Shown: piece by piece, positions 35,035-46,470 of the stretch
Layout: every line of letters begins with the position of its first letter
Numbering within the stretch: the stretch's first letter is position 1
From: Scedosporium boydii
Lineage: Eukaryota > Ascomycota > Sordariomycetes > Microascales > Microascaceae
DNA length: 64,000 nucleotides
Reading direction: 5' to 3'
NCBI GenBank assembly: GCA_002221725.1
Contig: NJFT01000030.1
Location: 62,001-126,000 of the forward strand
Notes under the pieces: generated by a model
What the model was told of the DNA's origin: nothing
Database searches by the model: none
The model's input: only the letters and a program-made list of their open reading frames with translations
Position numbers and translations under genes: made by a program

Positions 35035-36314
35035 TGTGCCTACGAGCTACTTGCTCCCCTTTTCCCGACTAGAAAAGAAAAAAAATGGTTCCGTTCGCGG
35101 GGTTGGACCGGGGGGGCGGGGAGGATGAGGCTAGGTTGGTCCGTTTTGCTTTCGCCGTCGCGTGGGGGTAATTTCTCGATTGGCGTTGGGTTTTAACAAA
35201 ACGAAGTGGCGCCCTGTGCTATAGAGTCGCTGTGTTTAATATGCGTCGTAGGAGAGAGATTGGGGTGGACTCGTAATGGCTGACACGGCAATGAACACTT
35301 GGGATTGCTAGGGTGCGCGATGGATCGTTGCTGTCGCGACTCTATCAAAATGCACTAAAAAAGTGTTTGCGCTGCTCCTTTCATTGTCGAGTCAAACTCA
35401 GGTTAAAGGGGGCTGGTGGGTGTGGCTGGAACTGCGGCTGGAATCGGGCAGCCAGCGTAAGGCTGGTGACACCTGCCCGCGGCAGTTGTGTGGCAAGGGT
35501 GGGGTGGGCCTTTGTGGGGAGTGAGTGTATAACATTGGGCACTTCATCCCCAACATCGAGAGAACAGGAGGATTCCATATCACAACGAAGCTTTAAGATA
35601 AAGCAGCTCTTAGAACTCACAGGTCATCCTACTGTAATCTCGAGGTGAGGAAAGTAATCAAATATGAAATTTGGGTATAAATTAACAAGAAGCAGGCGAA
35701 GAAAACCCGTAGCTAATCCGTCTTGATGCCTTCTGTCAAGACCATTTCACCATCCAAGACTAGCCGGCGTCCTTCAGCAATCATATCTCTCTATCGGCAT
35801 ATCCATCGATTCTCTTGTTCTTCGGAGACTCATCTATCCTTCCTGCGCCTAAACTTGAGAATCCCGCATCTGACAGGCCGTCACGTCTCTAAACAGCCAC
35901 CCACCCTGTCAATCCCGTTCCCGCGTAAAGATTAAAAGTAATTGTAAAAGAATTTCGCCCCCGAGTTTCCCGTTGGAATAGGGAAGCAAAGGCCCTGAAT
36001 CCTCACAAACGCCAGTTTCATAGAGCGAGGGACCATCAAGAAAAGCCCCAGTTCTTCCAAGAATAATGCATCCTCCTGAATAGTTCTTTCCAAATCCTCC
36101 CAGTCGTTAAAACAAAAAGAGAAAAAAGAAGCTAGTGGTGTTGACTAGCTTGTCTGCAGTGACATTGCAGACTGGGGTCATTAAGAGGCGGCGGTGTGTT
36201 ATGATGTGCATTGCCATGCCTCGTATACTTTATAAAGTGTTGTACAATACCCCCGGATGAGGGTCGGCCCTTTTCATTTCGAAACTCTTGTGTTCTTTGC
36301 TTGTCATATCCAAA
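35035..36314. other. Spacer containing the ARP9 promoter
   Basis: This 1.28 kb lies between the ARP9 start and the stop of the SYLF gene, both minus strand. It should contain the ARP9 promoter and the SYLF gene's 3' end. No gene is supported. Confidence 0.5.
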
Positions 36315-38524
36315 TCAGGCGATGGTGACAATGGTAGCAGCAGGCGCCACCTCAGTCGCGGCGGAGGCCATGTCGACTATTGTTTGCTGAGCCTTCGAGC
36401 CATGTTCTTCGGCAGAGTCCGCTACGCTAGCTGACTGGGTATCAGCCAAAGACTTAAAGCTGGCGTTGTCCTCAGAGTCAAGAGAAACAGGCGTAGGAAT
36501 GTCGCGAGGTGCAAGGTGTTTAAACTCGACAGCGGGCGTAACCTGCAGTGTTTCAACCTTGGGCTTCTCTTGGGCGATGATGGCAATAGTGGGCTCTGAT
36601 GCAACGGATAAACGCTCGTCGCTGGCGAAAGAGCTCCGGGCAGGGCTCATAAGTCCACTCACATCGCCAAGATCACTCTTGGCTTGGGAGCTGCGAGCGG
36701 GGTTGCGAAGAGGCAATGGTGGGGGGATCCTCTTTGGAATGGTGACGATAGAGCCTTTGGCCTGGACAACTTGAGATGATACGACGGCAGTCCGTACAGG
36801 CTGCACGGCCGATGCCACCTCGAAAACAACAACAGGCTCGTCGTCGTCGTCAAGCTCGTCATCCTCGTCGTCAGCATCGTCACCATCATCATCCTCCTCC
36901 ACAGTCTCGATTGGGAGAGGGACATCGGCAGCAACTACGGTTTCATCGCACCGGGTCGAGTCGCGGTCAGTGTGTCGGTCATCGTCGGTGCTAGTTGAGC
37001 TGTCAATCATGGCCATGCCATCGAGAGAATGTTGATTGCTAAACTGCCTAATGGGAGAAAAGTCGATCTTGGTATAATCGACCTCCTCCTCGATGACATT
37101 CTCTAGGCCCCTCATCTTCTCTAGAGATGCTCGGTCACGGCTGTCATCGCTGTGAGCCAGGCTAGGTGTTGTGTGTGGCGTGTTTGAGGTCTCGGTCTGA
37201 GTGCAAGCATCTGTTGTGTGCGTGTTCTCTGTGCGAACCGACAGACAACTGCCTCGGTTGCTTCGCGTCGCCATCGTATCGATGCTCTGTCGCTTGCTGA
37301 AGCGTGGGAAAAGTGGACTCGTCGGGCTCGGAACATACTCGAACTGGCTACTCGCAGGTCGAAGTCGGGTACCAGCTTCACGGATCTCGAGGCCGGCCAT
37401 CTCGAGGGCTAGGACGCCAAACGGATCGGGGTCATCGGGCGAAGGAATACCGAAGGGCTGGCGTGGTGATACCGGGGGCGTGGGCTTCGGTGTTTCTATG
37501 ACCGCGTCGCCGGGGGCACAGTGGATGGAAACTTGCTCGATGAGTGCGGCATCGTAATCGGAACGACCTTCTGCTTGCTTAATAACCTCGGAGAGGGGTC
37601 GAGACTCCTCGACGTCCTTGGAGACGTTTCCCGCTAGAATATCCATCATGGTGATACTACCACCATAGAAACGCTCGTTTTCATTTCCGCGTTCAACCAG
37701 CATGCAGCCGTTGAGGTTAACTGGCTGGATTTGGCCCCTTGACTTTAGGTAGGTGAAAACCGTGTTGCCCAAGTCTTTCCACTTGATCTCCTCTTCGGAC
37801 GACCCATGAGGCACCATGGGGCCGCAGAGGAGACCAACATCTTCACCAAGGGTGACCTGGGGTTGCACAATGGACTCGAGAGCCGACAGGTTGTTGATAA
37901 CCAAGACACAGTCGTAGATGTCGACGCCCATAATGAAGCTTAGCGTCGGTGTGTGCAGGAGCAGAGCCGAGGGTGGTGACCAGGTTCCGTCGGCCTTTCG
38001 CGCAATCAAGATGCCAGAGCCTCCCGAGCCGGTCATCCAAAGACCGGACCGCATACAAGTAAAAATAGCAATACCGGCAGCATTCTGAACAATTCGCTTC
38101 GGTATCCTCTTGGTGATTCTCAGCGGGGACTTTGGTTCGGATGTGGTTGTCGAGTCATCGTCGGTAAGCGGCGCGAGGCATCCGTCGGCTGTACGTTGGG
38201 AATCATATTAGAGTACATAACCAACAGAGGCAGGGGGGTAGATGTCCATGGCGAAGACGAGAAAGAGAGAAAAGACAACGAGGATGAGCTTGGGGGAAGG
38301 AACGTGGGGATTGGATGGACCATACTGCAAAAGGATTTCAATATGCGGGCGGCCTTTTCGCATTCCTGATCGAGACTCCCGGGCCAGAAGTCTTCCTTGG
38401 TGACCTTCGTCGTCGTTGTCGTCGTCGTCGTTGAGGTAGGAGTCGATAGGCGATTGAGAGGGTTGGGAAGTTTCTGGGCGGATTTCCGCTTATCCCACGA
38501 TAGTAGAGCCGATACTCGATGCAT
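36315..38524 (-). CDS. SYLF-domain (Ysc84/SH3YL1-like) protein
   Basis: Two exons on the minus strand, 38524-38326 and 38188-36315, encode 690 residues. The 137-base intron (GTATGG to ACAG) joins ILKSFC to TDGCLAPL. After a Thr-rich linker, the SYLF domain runs from about residue 90 to 265: IPKRIVQNAAGIAIFTCMRS, then GSGGSGILIARKADGTWSPP, then the VLVINNLSALESI strand. In yeast Ysc84 and animal SH3YL1 this domain binds phosphoinositides and, in Ysc84, actin, at endocytic sites. Residues 265-690 are acidic and disordered, with a run of Asp/Glu around residue 500 and Ser/Pro-rich segments. No SH3 domain is visible at the C terminus, unlike Ysc84 itself. Membrane-trafficking or endocytic function is inferred from the domain only. 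Confidence 0.87.
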
Positions 38525-39006
38525 GGTGTGTGTAGTCCGTAGGCATCTATACGACGGGGTTCATGAGGAATGAAATCAAAGCCCCTCTAGCGAGGGCGCT
38601 ATCCAAATCGACGTCCCCGATGCGAAGGTGTCGAGGAGGGGCGCAACTTAGACTGGTCGTGTCGGGTAAAGGTCAAGTTGGTTGGAGAGAAAAAAAAAAA
38701 AAAAAGAAAAAAAAAAGAAGGAAGAAGAGATCTGGGTCCCCCCAAAAACAACAACAAAGACGGTTGGACCAAGGAGGGAAAAGGGCCAAAACTTGGTTTG
38801 GGCTCAGGCTGAGTTTTAATGAGGAGTGACTATGAATGAGCTAAAGAAGAGGAAAAGGCAAGGAGGACAAGACAACGACGGAGGGCCTTGGGCGAACGAG
38901 AGGGAAAAAGCAAAGACAATTTGCAAGGGTCAGGGCAGTTGTACCAAGACCAATGCGTCAGAAGTGGCTGCAGGAAAGGGAAGCACAGCTCTTTTTGGGT
39001 TGGATC

Positions 39007-39048
39007 GGATTGGATTGGATTGTGCAGGCTTTGTTTGGTTTGGTTTGG
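39007..39048. repeat. Adjacent pentanucleotide microsatellites
   Basis: (GGATT)x3 at 39007-39021 and (TTTGG)x3 at 39034-39048, separated by 12 bases, in non-coding DNA. Confidence 0.85.
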
Positions 39049-39290
39049 TGCGGTTTGTTGGAGGAACTTGGAACTTGAAAGGTGGGAGACGAGTGAGACA
39101 AGAGAGGAGGAGGGTGAGGGTACCAAGTACACCAGAGGGGTGATTGCAGCAAAGCCCGACAGAGACACTTCGCCCACGATACGGAACGGTACGGTACGCT
39201 TCGGGTACGGTAGTTGCAGGTCGTATTGGTGTCGGTCTTGTGCTTCTCGTCCTTTGAACGTTGGCGTAGTTGTAGGATGAAGCCTATGCG

Positions 39291-42200
39291 TACTTCGTAG
39301 GAGGGCGCTGGACGGGAGCAATACCGAGGAGAAGTGGTGTTGGTGTTAATTTGTAAGGCTGGAAACGGAAATGGCGTAGCATAGAATACTTTGTAAGGTG
39401 ATTTCCAAGCCGTAGAGGTACACGACTGATGGTGATGGACCCTTGAAAGTGGGAACTTGGAGACTGCAGTGGCTGGGTGAACGGAGGAGAAACCAGATTC
39501 CAGGTCCGAGGGTGACGGCGAAAGCGATGGCGATGGAGATGGAGGCGGGTACCAGCCAGGCTAGGCAAGGACCGAGATTGATCAGAGACTTTTCTCGTTT
39601 GCCGCTACTAAATATTACGAAGTAATATTCTAGAGAGATATTATGGCAGAACTGGGGCAGGCAAGATCAAATTATTATTATGGAGCAGGAATGAATGAAG
39701 AATTTTCGATGTTAATAACGATATTCAATGAATTGTTGGTCCGAGATTCTGGGAGCGGGTACCCTTGTCCTCAGCTTGCGTGCGAAGTACGAAGCAGCGT
39801 CGTATTGTGGACCGGACCACTTGGACTTGGCACTTCACCTTGCAATGATGGGCGGATGCTAGGACAGGGTTTGTTGGATCAAGAAGTGCGCCACGGAGTT
39901 GTTGGCGGGGTTTTTAAACAGAGCAACCTGACCATCAAATGGGGCGACCGGATGCGCCCCTTCCAGAGGAAACCGGTTGCAGATTTGCTTGTTTTCAAAT
40001 GTTCTATGCTGGTGAAGATCGTAGGCGCATTTGCGGACTCTTCAGGCCAGGCAAGCCAGCCGGTGAGCGATATCAAATGGCAAGGCCGTGATGGCTGGAA
40101 ATGGGCCGAGATGTGAGGAAATAGGCCGCAGTGGTGAGGCTTCAATGTTGAGTGGACCTTGTCTTGGAGAGGGGGAGGGGGAAACCCCAAGGGAGAGCAA
40201 GAGCCTGTACCGCACCAGTGTACGAAGTAACGCCGTCCTTCGTAGTGGCAGTGGGGTGCAAGACTTCAATGTTGTACTTCCACTCTCGGAGAAGACCCGA
40301 ATGACGTGGAGCTACTGATAGCAGGACCGACCGGCGTAACTCTCAGTGTTTTAGCTGCCTGCGATTTTGCAGACGTTGGTGGTATTTGTGATTTCGGGGG
40401 CAGCCTAAGTGGGACTAGGATTTTGACGACTCGGCGCTACGGGGGAAATGGGGAAAAGCAACGAGGGGACAATGGACGATCAGATGGAGAGAGAAATAAC
40501 AGTAATCGACAATATCAATAGAGAATGAGGGAACGAGGAAAGACGAGGGCCGAAAACGAGAGACAAAGAGTCACCAGAGCCAAGGAAGGAACAAAGGTCG
40601 CAGTTGCATGTCGGATGACGGGTGTGGTCCGTGGCCCGTGAAAGTTGGGAAGGTACAATCCTGGATCGAGGTCACCACCCGGATTCGCCTGTCAAACAAG
40701 GATGCTCGAGCGTCAGCTGTTGGCGGGCTGTTGGTCAAGTTGTAAATGGTTTGAGTGAGTGAGATCCCCAAGAGAGCCGGACGAGTAATATGAGCAAGCG
40801 CACAGGTAATGAACGTCAAAATGAATGGAATGGTGACGGGTTTGCGCGCCCCCAGGAATGAAATGAAGGAAAGGGAAGGTGAAGGTGCGGGAGGAGAGAA
40901 AAGAGAAGACGGGGACAATAGCACTTCATAATATCTCCTCCTCAATCCTCATGACCCAGCATCTATCATCTACTGAGCCTTTCTAATATTACCTGTGTGA
41001 AGTACTATTATGGCCGTTGTACGAAGTATTGGTTCCCGCTCTTGTCCGTGCTGCAGCACTCTTACCATCGATAATCTCACTCAATATTACAAGTCAGCCA
41101 GCACAAGCAGCGGCTGCCTGCTTGTCTTGCTTCTTGCTGGGCCGGAGGTTTTCCTTCCACCAGACACCAGACTTCGTTCGCAGACTAATAGATTTGATCT
41201 CCAGACTCTACCCGACGTGCAGCTGTGCCCCTGGCGAGAAAGTATAATTCTGCTAGATCGTCATGTAGGAACATTGGCTGCATAATTGCAATAGATTGCC
41301 CTCCCTCAAAGTCCATCTATTAAGCGGAAGACCCTGCGGGGAAGTTATCGAGATCCCTGATCCGTTTCTGCCCCCATTTAATATCAGCGGCAGCAATGGC
41401 AAAGAAGGGGGCGTTGTGTCTCGTAGGGCAATGAAAGGCATAAAGATACAAGGGCACGGGTGGATTGATACAATGCGTCCACATGGCCAACTTAGACCCT
41501 TTAATATATCGATTGACTGCTCAAAGCACCGAGCAAAGTTACGAGGTATCAATATCAATCAATCAATGCAATCAAACACAGCTAAAAATGTCTTTGTTGG
41601 TACCGCCAGGATCACGGCATGTCCTGACTATTGCTATTGCGCCAAGAAGTACGAAGAAGTACTTCGTATTATATTGTATAGTGCGATTGTCCAATTGATC
41701 TGTTGATGTCTGAGAAGCATCGAATCCTCCCAAGGTGGAACTTCGACCTTGTGTCTCAGCGGAGACAGTAAATACAATTGTAGTGTACAATGTAATCCAA
41801 GATCAATACTTCGTACACTCCACTACTCTGCTGTTCCTCGCAAGAGAAAGCTGCATTGCATTAGCTCTGCAGCCAGCTGTGCAGCCAACATACTTACACT
41901 ACTTTCGTATGGGTCTGGCCCCTGGATCTCAAATCATCAATCATTCATTCCTACGAAGTACGAAGAAGTCTCCGTTCGATTTCCCTCCGACCTGTGCCTG
42001 TGATGATCACCGCAATATAAAGTCTAAAGCTGTGGATCTGAGATGTCGAAGTTTATCTCCTCTCCTTATACGTTTATGGTATGGCTAGCAGAAAAAAAGA
42101 GCGAGGCAATTGATCCATGATACCTCTCTCCTGCCCAATCTGTCGACCGTAACTCCCATTCCCCCATTTCATCATGCAAAGATGGTGTGGCGATTTAAGC

Positions 42201-43476
42201 GAAGCGCTGGCTCGGGGCGCCTACGAAATAACTCACACACACCAACGCAACAATGCAACCAACTCTCTCCACTCCCCATCCCCATTGGGAATCTACCTGG
42301 AAGTGATTGTGCTCCAATACTTCATAACTAGAGACAGGAGACACCATGTTACGATACCAGTGCAGTCGGAACCAGGAGAATTTACCCACGTGTGTGCGGT
42401 AATTGCTTTCTTTCCTTCCCGTTCGAGCAGTACGACGAAACAACACGAGAGCAAAGGGGACAACACGTTTCGAAATGCACTCCTTCCGCAGAAAGCAGGC
42501 AGGAAAGAAATGAACGGACAGCGCACGCAGTCTCTTCATCCTGCCCTCTGCTGTGCTATCCACCATTTCTCTCCCCCTTCCGAAACCTCAGATCATGCCA
42601 GAGGACAAAGTGAGAGAGCAGACCACCTAAAGCGCAACCAGCCCCCTTCATCCTTGACCTTGAATCTGCGATCGACGGGAAACAGGGATAATAGTGTAGT
42701 GTCTCTCTCTCAAAATGCGAGTCCTTGCGGCTCCACACCCGATGATCGCCCCTTTGCCTGTCCGATGTAGTGTCGGCACTAGTCCAAGTGCATTCTAGCG
42801 AAAAGTAATAGTTCAGTCGTCCCAACCATCCCGCCAAGCAAGCGGAGTTCGGAAGACGTCAGCGAGAAAGACTGCATGATTCCAGCAAGACGCAAGCGTG
42901 CGTGTGCGTATGCGTGGACCGGCAACCGGTTCCTGGATCCTGCGTTATGGAAAAAGGGGGCATCCATGATGATTTTCCTTTTTCCTGGACCCCTATTTTC
43001 CATCAAGGTTACCATCCTCAGCCTGGGATGGCGACATCAATATCTCTCCCAAAGCCTAACGACAGCCTAAACCACATCCACGTGTCACTTGTGTGTATGC
43101 GTACGAAGTACAAAACCAGCAACCAAGGCAGTCAGTCGTACGAACTGCTTCATACGCTGACCCCGAAAAGGCTCAGCGCCACAATATCCGCCCCCGCTTC
43201 CACCGAAATCCAGGCCAGCCAAGCCCAAAACCGTGAACTTTGAACTTATTGATCACTGACCAACCGCCCGCTGACCCGGACGCTTGAGCGCACGGCAACT
43301 CGGACGGATCGTGGGGAACATGAATCCAATGAGAACGCTTCCCCACCCACGATCTCCCTTACAAGGAGCGAACTTTCAGCTTGAGTCTCTGATCTGAGCG
43401 AGATATCTCTTGCCATGCCAAACCAAGGAAAGAATAGCCCACGATTTTTACCTGTGTACGTACGAACTACGAAGTA
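39291..43476. repeat. Cluster of dispersed TACTTCGTA/TACGAAGTA sites
   Basis: Nine exact 9-base copies in 4.2 kb, in both orientations. The copy at 39616 sits in the centre of a longer inverted repeat, AATATTACGAAGTAATATT (39613-39631 approximately). Confidence 0.8.
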
Positions 43477-44497
43477 GCCCCCACTAGCAGTTGTGCTGAG
43501 TTAGTGATAAGACCAAGTACGTGCACAAGATGAACTCACCATGCCTAACTTCAAGTACGAATCAAGGGGAAAGGTCCCCAGTGGATATCCTCGTAACCGT
43601 AGCACACGCCGAGTACGGAAGTCCATAGTGGGTTTATAACTTTTGAACCCGGATGCACAGGCGGACCGCGTCCATAGCGCCGCGGGTGGTGAGGTCCTCG
43701 AGATGTTGGTGTAGCCCTATCCATCGGCCGAGTATCTAGACCGTGATATCTGAATGTGTGGGCTGTGGTATCTACTTTGCTCCCTCCATCCCACCATAAA
43801 CTACGTTTCCCCAGCACGCATCACAGCGTCTGTCGTCCTGCAAATCTCAACGCTCCTTCAAGCTGAGGAGAGCGAATTTAATCTAGGGGATCAGTTGTTC
43901 CAGTCACCGATTGCTCATGGTCTCATTGCCAACTATATGTCGTTGGGATAGCATTGCCCTTGTGGTATTTTCTTCTTCCTGTCACGTGTGTCATCCCTTG
44001 TCTCACGTTTTCATTCTGTTAGAAGCCATCTTCATCTTCTCATAACATCCTTTCTCTTTCCATTGATTAACAGCTCTAGCACCCTTTCAAACATATTAGG
44101 AACTTTTATGACTTCCTGGAATGTTTGATATCTATCCAGGCTTTATCTACTCCATTGCTCTTTGTTCTTGCATGTGATTCCTCCTTAGTCTTCATGCTCT
44201 ACTAGTCTAAGGATTTGAGGACCTGGGGATCTTGTGATATTAGTCAAAGTGAACCTCAAATGCTCCTTCCATATATGATATTACAAGTGATCGAACTGCA
44301 ACTTCCTCCAGCAAGAGATTAAGATGTATCGGACATGTCATATGCCCCGTTACCTTCTTCTCAAAACAAAGCTTTTCTCATCTTTCCTTCTTTCTTTTCC
44401 ACTTCAACATCTACAACAACACCATTCGCAACGGTTATCATCACCACCATCCATTCTGTTTACCCATCGTCCTTCTTCATCATCATTCTCCATCATC

Positions 44498-46470
44498 ATG
44501 TCTCATTCACAGGATATTGATAGAGATCTCCCTACTCCTCTATCAACCCACAACTCCAGATCTGGTCGATCAGCTCCCACCTCTGCAGGTAGCAGTGTCT
44601 TTGGTACCTTCGGAATATCTAGTGTCCAGTTCCGTATTGGCGCCCCTCCTCTGCGTCCCCTACCTCTAGAAACTACGTTTGATGACATAACAAGCGCCCT
44701 TTACACTCGATTTGCAGTTCATCGAAAGGGCAGAGGAAGCTCTCGCCGCGTATGAGATCGAAGGCAACGATGATTGCGATATTGAGATTGACTTTGTTAC
44801 TCGATCGGTGCTCGGCCTACCACACACCGCGCAACCCACCCTCACCATTGTTGCACCATGGGAAGAGAGCAAGAAGCAAAGCTGGGAAGCGGTTGTTTCA
44901 GCGCTCAAATCATATATAGATAACCGGCTGGCGGATTCCACCTTCGACGGCCTTCCTGGGCCCATTGACGTCTGCGTCGGGATGATGGCGCCTGAGTTAA
45001 CCAGACGCAAATTCCTTGGCGCCGTCGAAGACAATGCCAACCTGGAATCGGACTGGCTCGCCATACAGGATAAAGTGTGTTCGATCCTGGAATCCTTTTC
45101 ACAGACACGGGGTTGTATGACCTGCATTGGGTTGTTCCGACTGGGGTTTTCGCCTAGTCCTGACAACAATCCAATTACAGTCTATGTCTCTCTGGATTAT
45201 GACGCAGACGAAGTGAGCTGGCCACCAGTTGTTCGGGAAATACAGGCGTACCTTGATGGGCTTGAGCACGACCTTGTGGTCTATATGGAGCATAATATCC
45301 TAAAATCATTCGCCTTCGAGCTCCTGAAGCCCCATGACAGCCATCGGGGACTCTTGATCACCGACGATTACAAAAAAGGCGTGGGCCTTGGGGCGATATC
45401 AGTGCTTCAACTTACCTCAATCGAGATGACCAAATGCGTTGCAATCCCACTCTAGGGACACTCGGGTGTTACATCGAGGTGAAAACTAGGTCCTCACCTG
45501 AGTGGGTGAGGCTTGGTCTCACAAACTACCATGTCATTAGACCGTCTTTCGAAGGCTTTGAGTTAACAGCATCCGGGACCAAACTCTTTTCCCGGGGGGA
45601 TATCACTGCTCTAGATGGCGGCACAATCGATAGCAGCCTCACTGCGTCCGCTATTGAAGACCCCGCTCAGGAATCGCAACTTTGGAGGGTGGACATGTCT
45701 GGTTTTACCCCCGAAAACCATGCCTGAATCCCTACCTCTTGAATCTCCAGCGCGTATCAAGCACAACTACACCGTTCATGACGACGCAAACATTATCCGA
45801 GAGGAGTCTATGACGCCTCTGTCCGCAATGACTAGTGACGCGGGCCAGACCGAGAAGATGGCAGAGATGAGAGCCCGTCTTAAGGCCAAGATTGCTTTTT
45901 TTGACCTTGGAAAGCATGTTTTCGGTCGGCTTTCCTACGGATTGGGATTCAACCGTAGATCTAGTCGGAACCAGAGACTCGACTGGGCTCTTATTGATGT
46001 GGAACTTGACCGACATGGGCGCAACCTCCTGCCCCCGATGTCAACCTGGAGAACTGCCTATGGCGGGTCAAGCTGCTGTCCGGGATAGTTAGCTCGCAAT
46101 GCACCTCTATGACCCCAACTCGACGCATCCCTTTGGAGGATGCGTTCTGGACAGAAAATTTTCAAGTTCGGCGCTCGAACGCATGCAACAGTGGGATATT
46201 ACAGCAGATATAAACCCAAGTGCACCCTCGACCACGACAAATACATGAAGGTCAAGCCCTCTTCGGAGCACGTAATTATCGGGCACCTTTTTGGGGGCTG
46301 TCGTCTTTGACACCCTTGGCCGGGTGGTTGGGCTATTGTTTACGGGACAGGCTCCACAGGGAACCCGAGGCCAAGGCTTCGCCCTTGTCACCCCCATCGA
46401 AGACGTTTTCGAGGACATCAAAGCCATGTCAAACGGCGAGATTACGGACATCCGCGTATCGAATTGGTGA
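44498..46470 (+). pseudogene. Broken trypsin-fold-like peptidase gene
   Basis: Protein-like sequence runs through changing frames from MSHSQDIDRDLPTPLSTHNS to a stop at 46468. About 650 codons would be involved. Frame changes are needed near 44711 (TTT), 45390-45393 (GGGG), 45708-45712 (C5), 46032-46036 (C5), 46155-46162 (AAAATTTT) and 46288-46297 (T5G5). None is flanked by a credible intron. The N-terminal half (about 44700-45390) has ordered, acidic sequence such as CDIEIDFVTRSVLGLPHTAQ. A possible catalytic His lies in GLTNYHVIRP (about 45510), and an Asp in RLDWALIDVE (about 45985). The third region, before GAVVFD-like sequence at 46300, is disrupted where a catalytic Ser would be expected. 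The family assignment is inference from the His/Asp motifs; most changes are in homopolymers, so sequencing error is an alternative. Confidence 0.7.

Larger units (their letters stand above)
38525..44497. other. Six-kilobase gene-free spacer rich in short repeats
   Basis: I see no supportable gene. The SYLF promoter lies at the left, with a long A/G tract (about 38690-38730) that is a pyrimidine tract on the coding strand. Short tandem pentamers lie at 39007-39048. Exact TACTTCGTA/TACGAAGTA sites start at 39291, 39616, 40221, 41020, 41660, 41807, 41952, 43102 and 43468. The stretch 41000-44300 is visibly more A/T-rich than the coding parts. Confidence 0.5.
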
